A DNA stretch of 64,000 bases from Halomonas sp. M4R1S46 (GCF_025725685.1 NZ_CP107008.1:3286001-3350000), one strand, 5' to 3'; counted from the stretch's first letter, positions 29,045 to 38,051 are shown. Notes: a model not told the origin generated them from the letters alone. A program made the numbers and translations.

Positions 29045-29181
29045 GGCGTGTCCTTGGTGGCCGCGTGGACGCGGCATTCGGGTTATCGGTTATTCGTAAC
29101 ACTCGAATATGCATGCAAGGCAACGGCCTCCACAAGGGGAACGGCGCTCCGTCCCGGCTGGTGCCATTAACCCATCAAAAA

Positions 29182-29189
29182 TGTATACA
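29182..29189. promoter_or_regulatory. TGTATACA operator, TRAP/Tsx region
   Basis: Perfect 8-bp palindrome TGTATACA in context AATGTATACAAAT. Same core as the sites at 36538, 43352, 60175 and 60926, so a candidate binding site for an FCD-type GntR regulator. Confidence 0.6.
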
Positions 29190-29267
29190 AATACTCATTG
29201 AAAGAGCGCACAACAAATTCTATAAATGTGTACGTCCGATGCAAGTGGGAACATTCGACAATACCTG

Positions 29268-29277
29268 TTGTGTACAA
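29268..29277. promoter_or_regulatory. TTGTGTACAA variant operator, Tsx promoter side
   Basis: One base from the perfect palindrome TTGTATACAA. The identical 10-mer TTGTGTACAA occurs at 61279-61288 upstream of the racemase at 61338, strengthening the view that both are used. Confidence 0.5.
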
Positions 29278-29363
29278 ACCTGCTGCACCACCGCCCGGTC
29301 CCGCGCCGCGACCGGGTGAGCCTCAGGGCATCGGCGCCTCCAACGACAACAACACCGGAGAAC

Positions 29364-30131
29364 ATGATGCGCACCAAGACCACGCTCCTCCTCGCCACCA
29401 CCGCCACGTCCCTGCTCCTCGCCCAGGGCGCCAGTGCCGCCCTCTACAGCACCACCAAGGTCGAGGCGCTCTACGGCTGGGACTACGAGGCCCAGGCCGG
29501 CGCCGGCTTCCCCATCGACACCGAGGAGCACGCCATTCTCACCGTCGCCAATGCCACGGGCTGGACCTATGGCGACAGCTTCTTCTTCGCCGACTTCACC
29601 AACCTGGATCAGGGCCACGAGGACGAGCAGGACTTCGGCAGCACCCATGCCGAATGGAACCTTCGGGGCAATATCGGCCAGGCCACCGGCCTCGATCTCG
29701 GCTTCGGTCCGGTGACCGACCTCTACGTGACCGGCCAGCTGGATCTGGACCGCAACTCGGCGACCCGCAAGACCACCCACCTGGCGGGCCTCTCCGCCGA
29801 CCTGGCGGTACCCGGCTTCCGCTTCTTCAAGGTCTACGCGATGTATCGCAACGACGAGAGCGAGGCCGCCGACGGCAGCTCGGCGCAGTACACCGCGGCC
29901 TGGAACCTGCCCTTCCAGCTCGGCGGGGCGGACTTCTCATTCGAGGGCTTCGTCGACTACATCACCGAGGAAGGCGAGCTGGAGGCCCAGTTGCTGACCC
30001 AGCCCCAGTTGGTCTGGCACGCCGGCCCGCACCTCGGCGTCGGCCTGGAGTACCAGCACTGGGAGAACAAGTTCGGCCTCGAGGACACCGACGAGTCCTT
30101 TCCCCAGGCCATGGTGCGCTGGACCTTCTGA
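29364..30131 (+). CDS. Tsx-like outer-membrane nucleoside channel protein
   Basis: Outer-membrane beta-barrel of 255 residues. A signal peptide (TTLLLATTATSLLLAQGASA) is followed by a Tsx/OmpK-type barrel: GWDYEAQAGAGFPIDTEEHA, TGWTYGDSFFFADFTN, EWNLRGNIGQATG, and a final strand ending AMVRWTF with C-terminal Phe for BAM recognition. Tsx channels admit nucleosides; in a purine-breakdown setting that is reasonable. GGAG stands 3 bases before ATG 29364 and 6 before ATG 29367 (MRTK), so the latter may be the true start. It is monocistronic and divergent from the TRAP operon. Confidence 0.88.
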   Translation: MMRTKTTLLLATTATSLLLAQGASAALYSTTKVEALYGWDYEAQAGAGFPIDTEEHAILTVANATGWTYGDSFFFADFTNLDQGHEDEQDFGSTHAEWNLRGNIGQATGLDLGFGPVTDLYVTGQLDLDRNSATRKTTHLAGLSADLAVPGFRFFKVYAMYRNDESEAADGSSAQYTAAWNLPFQLGGADFSFEGFVDYITEEGELEAQLLTQPQLVWHAGPHLGVGLEYQHWENKFGLEDTDESFPQAMVRWTF

Positions 30132-30218
30132 CCGGCATGCGACGGGGGCGACCGAGGCCGCCCCTGTCGATCTCCCCGCCGTGCTGCGACGGCCGGCCCC
30201 GGCTCCGCGGCCCTGCCG

Positions 30219-31307
30219 TCAGGCGTCGACCAGGGCGCGGTAGCGTGCCACGATGCTCGCGGGGGTATAGGGCTCGACGATCGTCGCCGGGATGGCCGGG
30301 GGATCAGCCAGCAGGTCGCTCATCGCGGCGCCGAAGGCCTCGACATCGTCAAGGGGCACCAGTCCGCGCCTGAGTTCGCCCTGCAGGATGTCCGACGGCC
30401 CCGAGAGACAGTCGGTGCTGACCACGGGGGTCCCGCAGGCCAGGGCCTCCAGCAGCACGTTGGGCAGGCCCTCGTAGTCGGAGGACAGCATCAGCAGGCT
30501 CGCCCGGCGCATGTAGGGGTAGGGATTGTCACGGGCGCCCAGCAGGGTGACCCGATCCTCGAGCCCCAGGGCGCGGATCTCGCGTTCGACACTCGCCCGG
30601 TCGCCACCGCCGATGAGCACCAGTGGCAGGGCGGTACCGCTGGCCAGGTAGCCGCTCAGCAGCCGGTCGAGGCGTTTCTGCGTCATGGCCAGCCGCCCCA
30701 CGTAGAGGCAGAAGTCCCGCTCCGCCCATTCCGGCTCGGCGATGGGCTGCCGCATCATGGCCTGCAGGCGATCCAGTTCCATGACATTGGGTATCACCTG
30801 GACCTCCCGCGGGCGGCAGCCGATCGAGGCCAGGGAATGCCGGTTGGTTTCCGAGAGCACGATCAGGCGCCTGTCCCCGTACAGCCGGCACACCTTGCGT
30901 CGCTTGATCCGGCGCCGCCAGCCCTGCTTGTTGGAAAGCAGTTCCTGGCGGGGATCGGAGCGAATGCACAACCAGGCCCGATCCGCCAGGCTGGAACGGC
31001 TGACGACCTGATGGGCCTGGTGCAGGTTGGCCACCACCAGATCGAAGGACGCCTCGTACTCGGCGAGGAAGGCATCCAGCCGGCGCGCGTGCAGCCGGTA
31101 GCGGTGCAGCTTCTCGCGCCGCCCGCGTGGCGTGAAGGGCACCACCCTGACCTCGGCGCCCTCGGGCACGTCCAGGCCCAGGCGCTCGGACAGGGCGATC
31201 AGGGTGACCGACACGCCCTCGGCCAGCATGGCCCGGGTCAGCTTGAGCACGGAGCGAGGCGCCCCGCCACTGGCCAGCTGATCGATCACGAAAAGCACGC
31301 TTTGCAT
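30219..31307 (-). CDS. Glycosyltransferase family 4 protein
   Basis: Soluble GT-B fold glycosyltransferase of 362 residues. The N-terminal domain starts VLFVIDQLASGGAPRSVLKL; the donor-binding domain has FCLYVGRLAMTQKRLDRLLS and the GT4 signature YEGLPNVLLEALACGTPVVS with the E-x7-E pair. It would transfer a nucleotide-sugar unit to a surface glycan or lipid. AGGAG precedes the ATG by 9 bases. It is isolated, with no other polysaccharide genes in view, and divergent from the exporter at 31465. Confidence 0.9.
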   Translation of the reverse strand: MQSVLFVIDQLASGGAPRSVLKLTRAMLAEGVSVTLIALSERLGLDVPEGAEVRVVPFTPRGRREKLHRYRLHARRLDAFLAEYEASFDLVVANLHQAHQVVSRSSLADRAWLCIRSDPRQELLSNKQGWRRRIKRRKVCRLYGDRRLIVLSETNRHSLASIGCRPREVQVIPNVMELDRLQAMMRQPIAEPEWAERDFCLYVGRLAMTQKRLDRLLSGYLASGTALPLVLIGGGDRASVEREIRALGLEDRVTLLGARDNPYPYMRRASLLMLSSDYEGLPNVLLEALACGTPVVSTDCLSGPSDILQGELRRGLVPLDDVEAFGAAMSDLLADPPAIPATIVEPYTPASIVARYRALVDA

Positions 31308-31464
31308 GCCACACCACTCCTTTAGTTCATGCCACAGCCCCCATGGTAACCCACCACGCGGGCCGGCCCGACGGTGATCTGGCCGCGGCGGCCGCCCCGC
31401 AGCCAGAGGCGGGCCTCTTTTGCTATGCTGGCGCCCTCTTCTCGCGATCGATCAAGGATGAGTC

Positions 31465-32337
31465 GTGCCATTACGGGACCTGGCCCTGGGCCTCGGCGTC
31501 GTCGCCATCTGGGCGCTGAACATCATCGTCATCAAGCTCGGTGTGGCGGAACTGCCGCCACTGCTGTTGACCACCCTGCGCTTTATGCTGGTGGCCGTGC
31601 TGCTGGTGCCCTTCCATCCGGTGGCCCGCCACCAGCTGCCCTTCCTCGCGCTGCTGTCGTTGACCTTCGGCACCCTGCACTTCGCCATGCTGTTCATCGG
31701 CCTGGAGCAGGCCGAGGCCGGCACGGGGGCGCTGCTGGTCCAGATGGGTACGCCCTTCGCCACCCTGCTGGCGGTGCTGTTCCTCAAGGAGCGGCTGGGC
31801 CCGCGTCGGCTGGCCGGCCTGATCCTGTCCTTCGCCGGCATCGTCGTGCTGGCCGGCGGCCCGACGCTGCCGGCGCCCCTGCCCACCGCGCTGCTGCTGG
31901 TGAGCGCCCTGGGCTGGGCCATCTCCCAACTGTTGATCAAGCAGGGCCCCAATGTCCCGCCCATGGCGCTGGCGGGCTGGGTGGCGCTGTTCGCCACGCC
32001 CCAGGTGGCGCTGGGCTCCTGGTGGTTCGAGCAAGGGCAGCTCGACGCCCTGGCCGACGCGGGCTGGGCCGCCTGGGGCGCGGTCTTCTACACGGCGGTG
32101 ATGTCGTCGATCCTCGCCTACGGTGTCTGGTACGGCCTGCTGCGCCGCCACCCGGTCAACCGGGTGGTGCCCATGGTGCTGCTGGTGCCGGTGCTGGCGG
32201 TGGGACTCGGGGTCGTGCTGCTCGGGGATGGCCTGGGACCGCACAAGCTGATCGGCGGCGGGCTGGTGGTGGCCGGCATCGCCCTGATCGTGCTGCGCCT
32301 GGGCGCCCGCAAGAGGCCCGCCGAGGCGTCCTCCTGA
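31465..32337 (+). CDS. EamA/DMT-superfamily transporter
   Basis: Inner-membrane protein of 290 residues with ten hydrophobic spans arranged as two EamA repeats. Typical features are LGVVAIWALNIIVIKLGVAE at the start and AVLFLKERLGPRRLAGLILSF at the end of the first repeat, repeated as VLLGDGLGPHKLIGGGLVVA in the second. It resembles the YdeD/EamA exporters of amino acids or metabolites; the substrate is unknown. Start is GTG 31465 with AAGGA six bases upstream. Converges with the DUF192 gene after 4 bases. Confidence 0.9.
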   Translation: MPLRDLALGLGVVAIWALNIIVIKLGVAELPPLLLTTLRFMLVAVLLVPFHPVARHQLPFLALLSLTFGTLHFAMLFIGLEQAEAGTGALLVQMGTPFATLLAVLFLKERLGPRRLAGLILSFAGIVVLAGGPTLPAPLPTALLLVSALGWAISQLLIKQGPNVPPMALAGWVALFATPQVALGSWWFEQGQLDALADAGWAAWGAVFYTAVMSSILAYGVWYGLLRRHPVNRVVPMVLLVPVLAVGLGVVLLGDGLGPHKLIGGGLVVAGIALIVLRLGARKRPAEASS

Positions 32338-32341
32338 TCCC

Positions 32342-32881
32342 TCAGCCATCCGCCGCCATGCTCGCCTCGCGACACTCCCCGCCATCGCCGGGCCAGCTGA
32401 CACAGTCGCCCGGCTTGACCCCCTTCTCCTCGAAGTAGCCGGCATTGACCTCCAGGGCGGCCCGATAGGCGGTCGCCGGCCGGGTCACCGGACAGTCCCG
32501 GGCCGCGGCGGCCGTACAGGGCTCCATGCGGTGGATCTCGAGAATCCGCCCGGTCTCGTCGATGAAGGCGATATCCAGCGGGATGCGCGTGCGATGCATC
32601 CAGAAGCCATTGCGCGAGGGTTGAGTCCGCTCATAGAGGAACAGCATGCCGGCGTCGGGGGGCAGGTGCTCGCGCTCCATGAGGCCTCGGCCGCGCTCGG
32701 CGAGGCTGCGCGCGACCTCCGCCTTCAGGCGAAGCGGGCCCGCCTCCCCATGCAGGGTCACCGGCACCCGGGGCAGGCGCGCTTCCTGGGCCAGGGCCGA
32801 CGCCCCCCACAGCGGCGCGGTAGGCAACACCAACAGCGCCTGCAGCAGGCGGCGGCGGGTCGAGTCAGGCATCTCGGACAT
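32342..32881 (-). CDS. Exported DUF192 protein in the molybdate transporter operon
   Basis: Exported protein of 179 residues. STRRRLLQALLVLPTAPLWG is a signal peptide with a twin-arginine-like start. The DUF192 domain spans about 45-165: RGLMEREHLPPDAGMLFLYE, GFWMHRTRIPLDIAFIDETG, and ALEVNAGYFEEKGVKPGD. Function of DUF192 is not established. Its start overlaps the end of modC by 17 bases, so it is translationally linked to molybdate uptake. It contains four Cys in two pairs near the C-terminal half (CTAAAARDC, and CVSWPGDGGEC). Confidence 0.88.
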   Translation of the reverse strand: MSEMPDSTRRRLLQALLVLPTAPLWGASALAQEARLPRVPVTLHGEAGPLRLKAEVARSLAERGRGLMEREHLPPDAGMLFLYERTQPSRNGFWMHRTRIPLDIAFIDETGRILEIHRMEPCTAAAARDCPVTRPATAYRAALEVNAGYFEEKGVKPGDCVSWPGDGGECREASMAADG

Positions 32882-34010
32882 GGGCGGGCTCCTCTCTGGG
32901 CGGGGCGAGCTGCGGCATCAGGTGGATACCGGCGGCCAGCAGCGAAACGGTCACGGTCTCGCCCCGGGCCAGGCCGTTGCGGCGGGCGGCATGGGTGGCG
33001 ATCTCGAAACGCAGGGTATCGTCGCAGTGCTCGAAGGCCAGTGCCACGGACGCCATGCCTCCCAGGATCGCCATCTCGCTGACCCGGCCGGTGACCGGGT
33101 TCTCCCGCTCCCCACGGGACGGACGGCCACGGCGATGCAGGACGATATCGGAATTCGGCAGGTACCAGGCCAGGCGTTGCCCCGGGGACAGCCCCTCCAG
33201 CCCCTCGGCCACCTCGAGCCGCCAGGGCCCCCACTGCAGCCGTCGCCGGCCCCCCTCGTCCTCGATCACGGTACCGGTGAAGACGTTGTGGCGGTCCAGC
33301 AGGCGCGCCACCTCCGGCGAATCGGGCCGGCGGAACAGCGTCTCGGCCGGCCCCTGCTGCAGAGTGCGTCCCCCGTGCAGCACACAGAGGCGATCGGCCA
33401 GGGCGGCGGCCTCGTCCAGGTCGTGGGTGACCAGCACGATGGGAATGCGGATCTCCTCGCGCAGCAGCGCCAGTTCTCGCTGCAGGCGCCGCCGCGTGAC
33501 CTGGTCCACCGCCGAGAAGGGCTCGTCGAGCAACAGGACCCGCGGCTGGCGGGCCAGCGCCCGGGCCAGGGCGACACGCTGACGCTGGCCGCCGGACAGC
33601 TCGCCGGGCAGTCGGCCACCCAGCCCCTCCAGGCGCACCCGCGCCAGCCAGGCCTCCGCGAGCGGGCGACGCTCGGCAACGGGCAGTTGCCCGAGCGCCA
33701 CCATGATGTTGGCCCGGGCATCGAGATGGGGAAAGAGCGCATAGTCCTGGAACACCATCCCCACCCGGCGCTGCTGCGGTCGCGTCCAGCGCTGGCGGGC
33801 CGAGGCGAACCAGGTCTCGCCGGCACAACGGATATTGCCCTCGGCCGGCCGGTAGAGCCCGGCGATGGCCCGCAGCAGCGTCGTCTTGCCGCTGCCCGAG
33901 GGTCCCACCAGGGCCAGCAACTCGCCGGGGGCACAACGGAAGGCGGCGTCGAGCGGGATCGGTCCCGGCTGGGCGACCCGCACCGTCAGTTCGCCGGTCT
34001 CAGCGTCCAT
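32865..34010 (-). CDS. modC: Molybdate ABC transporter ATP-binding protein
   Basis: ABC ATPase of 381 residues. Walker A GPSGSGKTTLL, signature LSGGQRQRVALARAL, Walker B VLLLDEPFSAVD, switch VTHDLDEAAALADR. The C-terminal 130 residues form the extended regulatory (MOP/TOBE) region found in ModC (ARRNGLARGETVTVSLLAAG). It powers ModB. It overlaps modB by 11 bases and the DUF192 gene by 17 bases, so all four genes form one tightly packed operon. Confidence 0.92.
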   Translation of the reverse strand: MDAETGELTVRVAQPGPIPLDAAFRCAPGELLALVGPSGSGKTTLLRAIAGLYRPAEGNIRCAGETWFASARQRWTRPQQRRVGMVFQDYALFPHLDARANIMVALGQLPVAERRPLAEAWLARVRLEGLGGRLPGELSGGQRQRVALARALARQPRVLLLDEPFSAVDQVTRRRLQRELALLREEIRIPIVLVTHDLDEAAALADRLCVLHGGRTLQQGPAETLFRRPDSPEVARLLDRHNVFTGTVIEDEGGRRRLQWGPWRLEVAEGLEGLSPGQRLAWYLPNSDIVLHRRGRPSRGERENPVTGRVSEMAILGGMASVALAFEHCDDTLRFEIATHAARRNGLARGETVTVSLLAAGIHLMPQLAPPREEPAHVRDA

Positions 34011-34671
34011 GCCGCCTCCTGCTGCGCCCGCTCAGCCCGTAGACCACGCCGATGGTCACGAAGGACACCATCAGCAGCATGGCCGACATCAGTGCCGCCC
34101 CCTGCTCGTCGAAGGCCTGGACGCGGTCGTAGATGGCGATGGCGAGCGTCCGGGTCTCGCCGTCGATGGCGCCCCCGACCATCAGGATCACCCCGAACTC
34201 CCCCAGGGTATGGGCGAAGGTCAGCGCCAGTGCCGAGACCAGCCCCGGCCACACCAGCGGCAGCTCGATGCGCCACAGGGTCTGCCAGGGCGAGAGACCG
34301 CAGCACCAGGCGGCCTCGCGCAGGTTGGCGGGAATGCCCTCGAAGGCCCGCTGGATGGGCTGCACGGCGAAGGGCAGGTTGGCCACCAGGGAAGCGAGCA
34401 GGATGCCACTGAAGGTGAAGTTGAGGGTCGTGCCGGTGAGCGAGGTCCACACGGCCCCGAAGGGGGCCTCGCGGCCGAAGCTCTGCATCAGGTAGAAGCC
34501 CAGCACCGTGGGCGGCATCACCAGCGGCAGCGCCACCAGGGCCTCGCAGAGGGGACGGGCGCGGAATCGGGCCAGCGCCAAGGTGCGCCCCAGCCACAGG
34601 CCCAGGGGGATCAACAGCAGGCTGGTCAACGCCGCCAGGCGCAGCGATACCCCCAGCGCCGGCCAATCCAT
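34000..34671 (-). CDS. modB: Molybdate ABC transporter permease
   Basis: Inner-membrane permease of 223 residues with about five spans. The LPLVMPPTVLGFYLMQSFGR segment and EAA-like loop REAAWCCGLSPWQTLWRIEL are typical of ModB, as is HTLGEFGVILMVGGAIDGET. It works with ModA and ModC. Start codon overlaps the last base of modA; it overlaps modC by 11 bases. Confidence 0.93.
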   Translation of the reverse strand: MDWPALGVSLRLAALTSLLLIPLGLWLGRTLALARFRARPLCEALVALPLVMPPTVLGFYLMQSFGREAPFGAVWTSLTGTTLNFTFSGILLASLVANLPFAVQPIQRAFEGIPANLREAAWCCGLSPWQTLWRIELPLVWPGLVSALALTFAHTLGEFGVILMVGGAIDGETRTLAIAIYDRVQAFDEQGAALMSAMLLMVSFVTIGVVYGLSGRSRRRHGR

Positions 34672-35486
34672 CAGGAGGCGTCATCCCGCGGGGGCGGCTG
34701 GAAGCCACGCCGCTCGAGGATCGACCGCGCCTGCTCCCCCTGGAGCCAGGCATGGAAGGCCCGAGCCCCCTCCCCGGCCCCGTCGATCAGGGCCATGCGC
34801 TGCACCAGCGGAGCGTGCCAGTCGGCGGGAATCAGCACATGTTCGGCCTGCTCGACCACCGTCGGGGCCAGCGCCAGGGAGTAGGCCACCAGCCCGCCCC
34901 GAGCCTCGTCGGCCAGGGCGAAGCGGGCCGCCTGGGAGACGTTCTCGCCCAGCACCCGCAGCCTCGCCGTCGACGCCCAGAGGCCGGCGTGGCTCAGCGC
35001 CTGGCGGGCCGCCACGCCATAGGGCGCGTGCTCGGGGTTGGCCAGGGCCAGCCGCGGCCGTCCCTCGCCGTCCTCGAAGACGGCGAGCGCCTGCCGCACC
35101 GCCGCCAACGGCTCATCGCTCGGGGGCAGCGCGCCACGCCCCCTGGCCTGCAGCCAGACCAGCCGTCCCACGGCATAGACCCGGCCCGCCCCCTCGGTGA
35201 GGCCCGCCTCCTCGAGCACGCGCACGTTCGCCTCGTCTGCCGAGAGGAACAGCTCGTAGGGGGCATGCTGCAGGATCTGGCGACTCAGGTTGCCCGAGGC
35301 GCCGAAGTTGACCCGGACATCGTTGCCGGTCTCGTCGCGGTAGGCCGCGACGAGCTCGGGGAACACGAATTGCAGCGACGAGGCCGCCGCCACGCTGGAC
35401 ACCTCCATGGCCTGCACCGGGGGTGCCAACCATGGCAGCAGGAGCAGGGCCAGGCGGACCGCCCAGCGTCGGGGATGATGCATCAT
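34671..35486 (-). CDS. modA: Molybdate-binding periplasmic protein
   Basis: Periplasmic protein of 271 residues with a signal peptide (LALLLLPWLAPPVQAMEV). The family motif VAAASSLQFVFPELVAAYRD and NFGASGNLSRQILQHAPYEL are the oxyanion-binding segments of ModA. Other motifs: SADEANVRVLEEAGL and PYGVAARQAL. It supplies molybdate, needed for example by xanthine dehydrogenase in purine breakdown, though no such gene lies in the window. GAGG stands 8 bases before the ATG. Confidence 0.92.
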   Translation of the reverse strand: MMHHPRRWAVRLALLLLPWLAPPVQAMEVSSVAAASSLQFVFPELVAAYRDETGNDVRVNFGASGNLSRQILQHAPYELFLSADEANVRVLEEAGLTEGAGRVYAVGRLVWLQARGRGALPPSDEPLAAVRQALAVFEDGEGRPRLALANPEHAPYGVAARQALSHAGLWASTARLRVLGENVSQAARFALADEARGGLVAYSLALAPTVVEQAEHVLIPADWHAPLVQRMALIDGAGEGARAFHAWLQGEQARSILERRGFQPPPRDDAS

Positions 35487-35520
35487 GGTTCGCGCCTCTC
35501 GAATGACGTGTCGCCCAATC

Positions 35521-35548
35521 CTGACCAGGCGGTCAGCCTTGTCAAGGC
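35521..35548. promoter_or_regulatory. Two adjoining palindromes upstream of modA
   Basis: CTGACC-aggc-GGTCAG (35521-35536) runs directly into GCCTTG-t-CAAGGC (35536-35548), sharing one G. They lie 35-62 bases upstream of modA. This is not the ModE box I know (ATCGTTATATA-type), so the regulator is unknown. Confidence 0.4.
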
Positions 35549-35729
35549 GGCCGACACGGCCTGCCCATTGCCGGATGACCTCCCCGACCCGACGCTCCGG
35601 TCACGCGACGGACGAGGGGCCAAGGCATGCCGGGCAGGCGTCCGACCGGACGATTCGGCAGCATTGTCATCCAGACGCGATGGAGGGTAAAGGCACCGAC
35701 CGGGGAACCCGCCAGCGGAGTGATCCGAA

Positions 35730-36464
35730 TCAGGCCTGTTCGGGAGCGCGACCGAGGATCGACTTGAGGTCGATGCGGGCCTCCCGGGGACTCAGGTCGA
35801 GCAGCGCCTCGAGGCCATCGAGATGGTCGTGGATATCGGTACGGGCCGCCTCGGCGTCCCCCGCCTCCAGATGGGCCAACAGGCGGGTGTGATCCCCCGC
35901 CAGGTAGCAGGAAGCCAGCCCGGCGCGCTTGTAGAGGGCGATGACGATGGACGTGCGCAGCACCAGATCGGTGAGCATCGCACCCAGCACGCGGTTGGGC
36001 GAATGCTCGGCCAGCAGGTGGTGCAGGGTCAGGGAATGTTCGATACGCGCCGGCTCATCCCCCCGCTCGAAGGCCGCCACCTCGCCGCGCGCCTGTTCGG
36101 CCAACGCGGCCATGGGCTCGGTCGGAAGCCGGCCGGCCAGCAGGGCGACCACCTCGCCCTCGACCAGGCGCCGGGCATCGAAGGTCTCGCGGGTCTCCTC
36201 GATGCTCGGGGCGCGGACCCGAGCCACCTGGTTGGGGCGCTGGTCGATGACGTGCTCGGACGCCAGGCGGGTCAAGGCCTTGCGCACCACCGAGCGGCTG
36301 ACACCGAAGACCTCCCCCAGGGTCACCTCGGGCAGCTTGGTGCCCGGGGGCAGGCGCTGCATCAGCACCGCTCGGCGCACCTTGTCGACGATGTCCCGGT
36401 CGCCGATGCGACGGTCGCTGACGCGTCCCTCGGCCAGCATCTCCGTGTGCCAGGCATTGTTCAT
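35730..36464 (-). CDS. GntR-family (FCD) transcriptional regulator, probable reader of the GTATAC operators
   Basis: Regulator of 244 residues. The winged helix (about 15-80) has KLPEVTLGEVFGVSRSVVRK and ALTRLASEHVIDQRPNQVAR; the all-helical FCD effector domain carries metal/ligand residues typical of the family (EHSLTLHHLLAEHSPN and DHTRLLAHLEAGD). ATG 36464 is used because GGAGA stands 8 bases upstream; the longer frame from 36503 lacks a site. TTGTATACAA at 36538-36547 lies 74 bases upstream, suggesting self-control. It is last in the gcl-hyi-garR-kinase-pyk run and is the best candidate to control that run. Confidence 0.9.
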   Translation of the reverse strand: MNNAWHTEMLAEGRVSDRRIGDRDIVDKVRRAVLMQRLPPGTKLPEVTLGEVFGVSRSVVRKALTRLASEHVIDQRPNQVARVRAPSIEETRETFDARRLVEGEVVALLAGRLPTEPMAALAEQARGEVAAFERGDEPARIEHSLTLHHLLAEHSPNRVLGAMLTDLVLRTSIVIALYKRAGLASCYLAGDHTRLLAHLEAGDAEAARTDIHDHLDGLEALLDLSPREARIDLKSILGRAPEQA

Positions 36465-36537
36465 GGCATGTCTCTCCGCGTGGTCCTGAGGGAACCATCG
36501 CATGTTTCACGCCATCTGACCACACCATGGCGACCTT

Positions 36538-36547
36538 TTGTATACAA
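36538..36547. promoter_or_regulatory. TTGTATACAA operator upstream of gntR
   Basis: Perfect 10-bp palindrome between the pyk stop (36564) and the gntR start (36464). FCD-type GntR proteins usually bind palindromes of this size, so this is a likely autoregulatory site. Confidence 0.65.
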
Positions 36548-36563
36548 CAAGACTGCCATTGCC

Positions 36564-38051
36564 TCAACGTTGCTGGTGCTCGGCCGTCACATCCAGGATC
36601 TTCAGGGTGTTGGTGCCGCCATGGGCGTTCATGTGGTCGCCGCGGGTCAGGATCACATGATCCCCCGGTTCGGCGATGCCCCGGGCCACCAGCCGCTCCA
36701 GGGCGCGGTCGTTGAGCTCGGCGGCGGCCATCTCGCTGGTGTCGAAGGGCAGCGAGATGACGCCACGGTACAACGCCATGCGCCGCTGGGCGACGGGGTT
36801 GTGGGCCAGCCCGACGATCGGCAGCCCCGAGCGGATCCGCGAGGCGATCAGCGGCGTGTAGCCGGTGGCGGTCATGCAGGCGATGGCGGCCACCCCTGCC
36901 AGGTGATTGGCGGCGTACATCGCCGACAGGGCGATGGTCTCGTCGATCCGCGAGAAGCCCTCGTGGATGCGGTGGCCGGATTCCTGGGCACTGCGCTCGC
37001 GCTCGGCGCCCAGGCAGACCCGGTCCATGGCCTCCACGGTCTCCACCGGGAAGTCGCCGGCGGCGGTCTCGGCGGAGAGCATCACCGCGTCGGTGGCGTC
37101 GAGCACGGCGTTGGCCACGTCGAACACCTCGGCCCGGGTCGGCAGCGGCGCCTCGATCATCGACTCCATCATCTGGGTGGCGGTGATCACCGCGCGGTTC
37201 AGGGTCCGGGCGTGCTTGATGATGCGCTTCTGGGTGCCGATCAGCGCCGCGTCGCCGATCTCCACGCCGAGATCGCCGCGGGCCACCATCACCGCCTCGC
37301 TGGCCTCGATGATGCCGTCGAGGGTGGCGTCGTCGGCCACCGCCTCGGCGCGCTCGAGCTTGGCCACCAGGCCGATCTCGCGGCCGGCCTCGCCGAGCAG
37401 CGCGCGGGCCTCGCGCATGTCGGCGGCATGGCGCGGGAAGGACACCGCCAGGTAGTCCACGCCGATGGCGATGGCGGTCTCGAGGTCGGCCTTGTCCTTG
37501 TCGGTCAGCGCCGGCGCCGAGAGGCCGCCGCCCTGCTTGTTGATGCCCTTGTTGTTGGACAGGGCGCCGCCCACCACCACGCGGGTGTGGATGGCGCTGC
37601 CGTCGACCCGGGCGACGTCGAGGACCACGCGGCCGTCGTCGAGCAGCAGGCGGTCGCCGGCCGTGACGTCGTCGGCCAGGGCCTTGTAGTCGCAGCCGAC
37701 CCGGCCGGCGTCGCCGGCCTCGCCGTCGAGGGCCACGTCGATCACGAAGGACGCGCCCTCGGCGAGCTCGACGGCGCCGTCGCGGAAGCGGGCGATGCGG
37801 ATCTTGGGTCCCTGGAGGTCACCGAGGGCGGCGACGCTCTTGCCCAGCCGGGCGGCGATCTCGCGCACCGCGGCGAGCCGGTGGCGGTGGTCGTCCGCCG
37901 AGCCGTGGGAGAAGTTGAGGCGCACCACGTCGACGCCGGCGGCGATCATCCGCTCGAGCACGCCCTCCCGGTCGCTGGCGGGACCCAGGGTGGCGACGAT
38001 CTTGGTGCGACGAATCGGCTCGTGGATCGGAGCATGGGGGGGCAGCGTCAT
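36564..38051 (-). CDS. pyk: Pyruvate kinase
   Basis: Pyruvate kinase of 495 residues: phosphoenolpyruvate plus ADP to pyruvate plus ATP. Motifs: TKIVATLGPASDREG, VVRLNFSHGSADDHRHR, VSFPRHAADMREARAL, active-site MVARGDLGVEIGDAALIG, and TATQMMESMIEAPLPTRAEV; C-terminal GDHMNAHGGTNTLKI closes the allosteric domain. It overlaps the glycerate kinase stop by ATGA (38048-38051), so it is dedicated to the glycerate route: 2-phosphoglycerate made from glyoxylate is drained through enolase to pyruvate. It resembles PykA more than PykF. Confidence 0.95.
   Translation of the reverse strand: MTLPPHAPIHEPIRRTKIVATLGPASDREGVLERMIAAGVDVVRLNFSHGSADDHRHRLAAVREIAARLGKSVAALGDLQGPKIRIARFRDGAVELAEGASFVIDVALDGEAGDAGRVGCDYKALADDVTAGDRLLLDDGRVVLDVARVDGSAIHTRVVVGGALSNNKGINKQGGGLSAPALTDKDKADLETAIAIGVDYLAVSFPRHAADMREARALLGEAGREIGLVAKLERAEAVADDATLDGIIEASEAVMVARGDLGVEIGDAALIGTQKRIIKHARTLNRAVITATQMMESMIEAPLPTRAEVFDVANAVLDATDAVMLSAETAAGDFPVETVEAMDRVCLGAERERSAQESGHRIHEGFSRIDETIALSAMYAANHLAGVAAIACMTATGYTPLIASRIRSGLPIVGLAHNPVAQRRMALYRGVISLPFDTSEMAAAELNDRALERLVARGIAEPGDHVILTRGDHMNAHGGTNTLKILDVTAEHQQR

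Larger units (their letters stand above)
29045..29363. promoter_or_regulatory. Divergent promoter region with GTATAC-type operators
   Basis: 319 bases between the TRAP operon (minus) and the Tsx-like porin (plus). It holds ATGTATACAA (core 29182-29189) and TTGTGTACAA (29268-29277), about 86 bases apart, in a locally AT-rich stretch from about 29165 to 29280. The last part, from about 29340, is a CA-rich leader (CTCCAACGACAACAACACC) before GGAG. No other element is clear. Confidence 0.7.
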
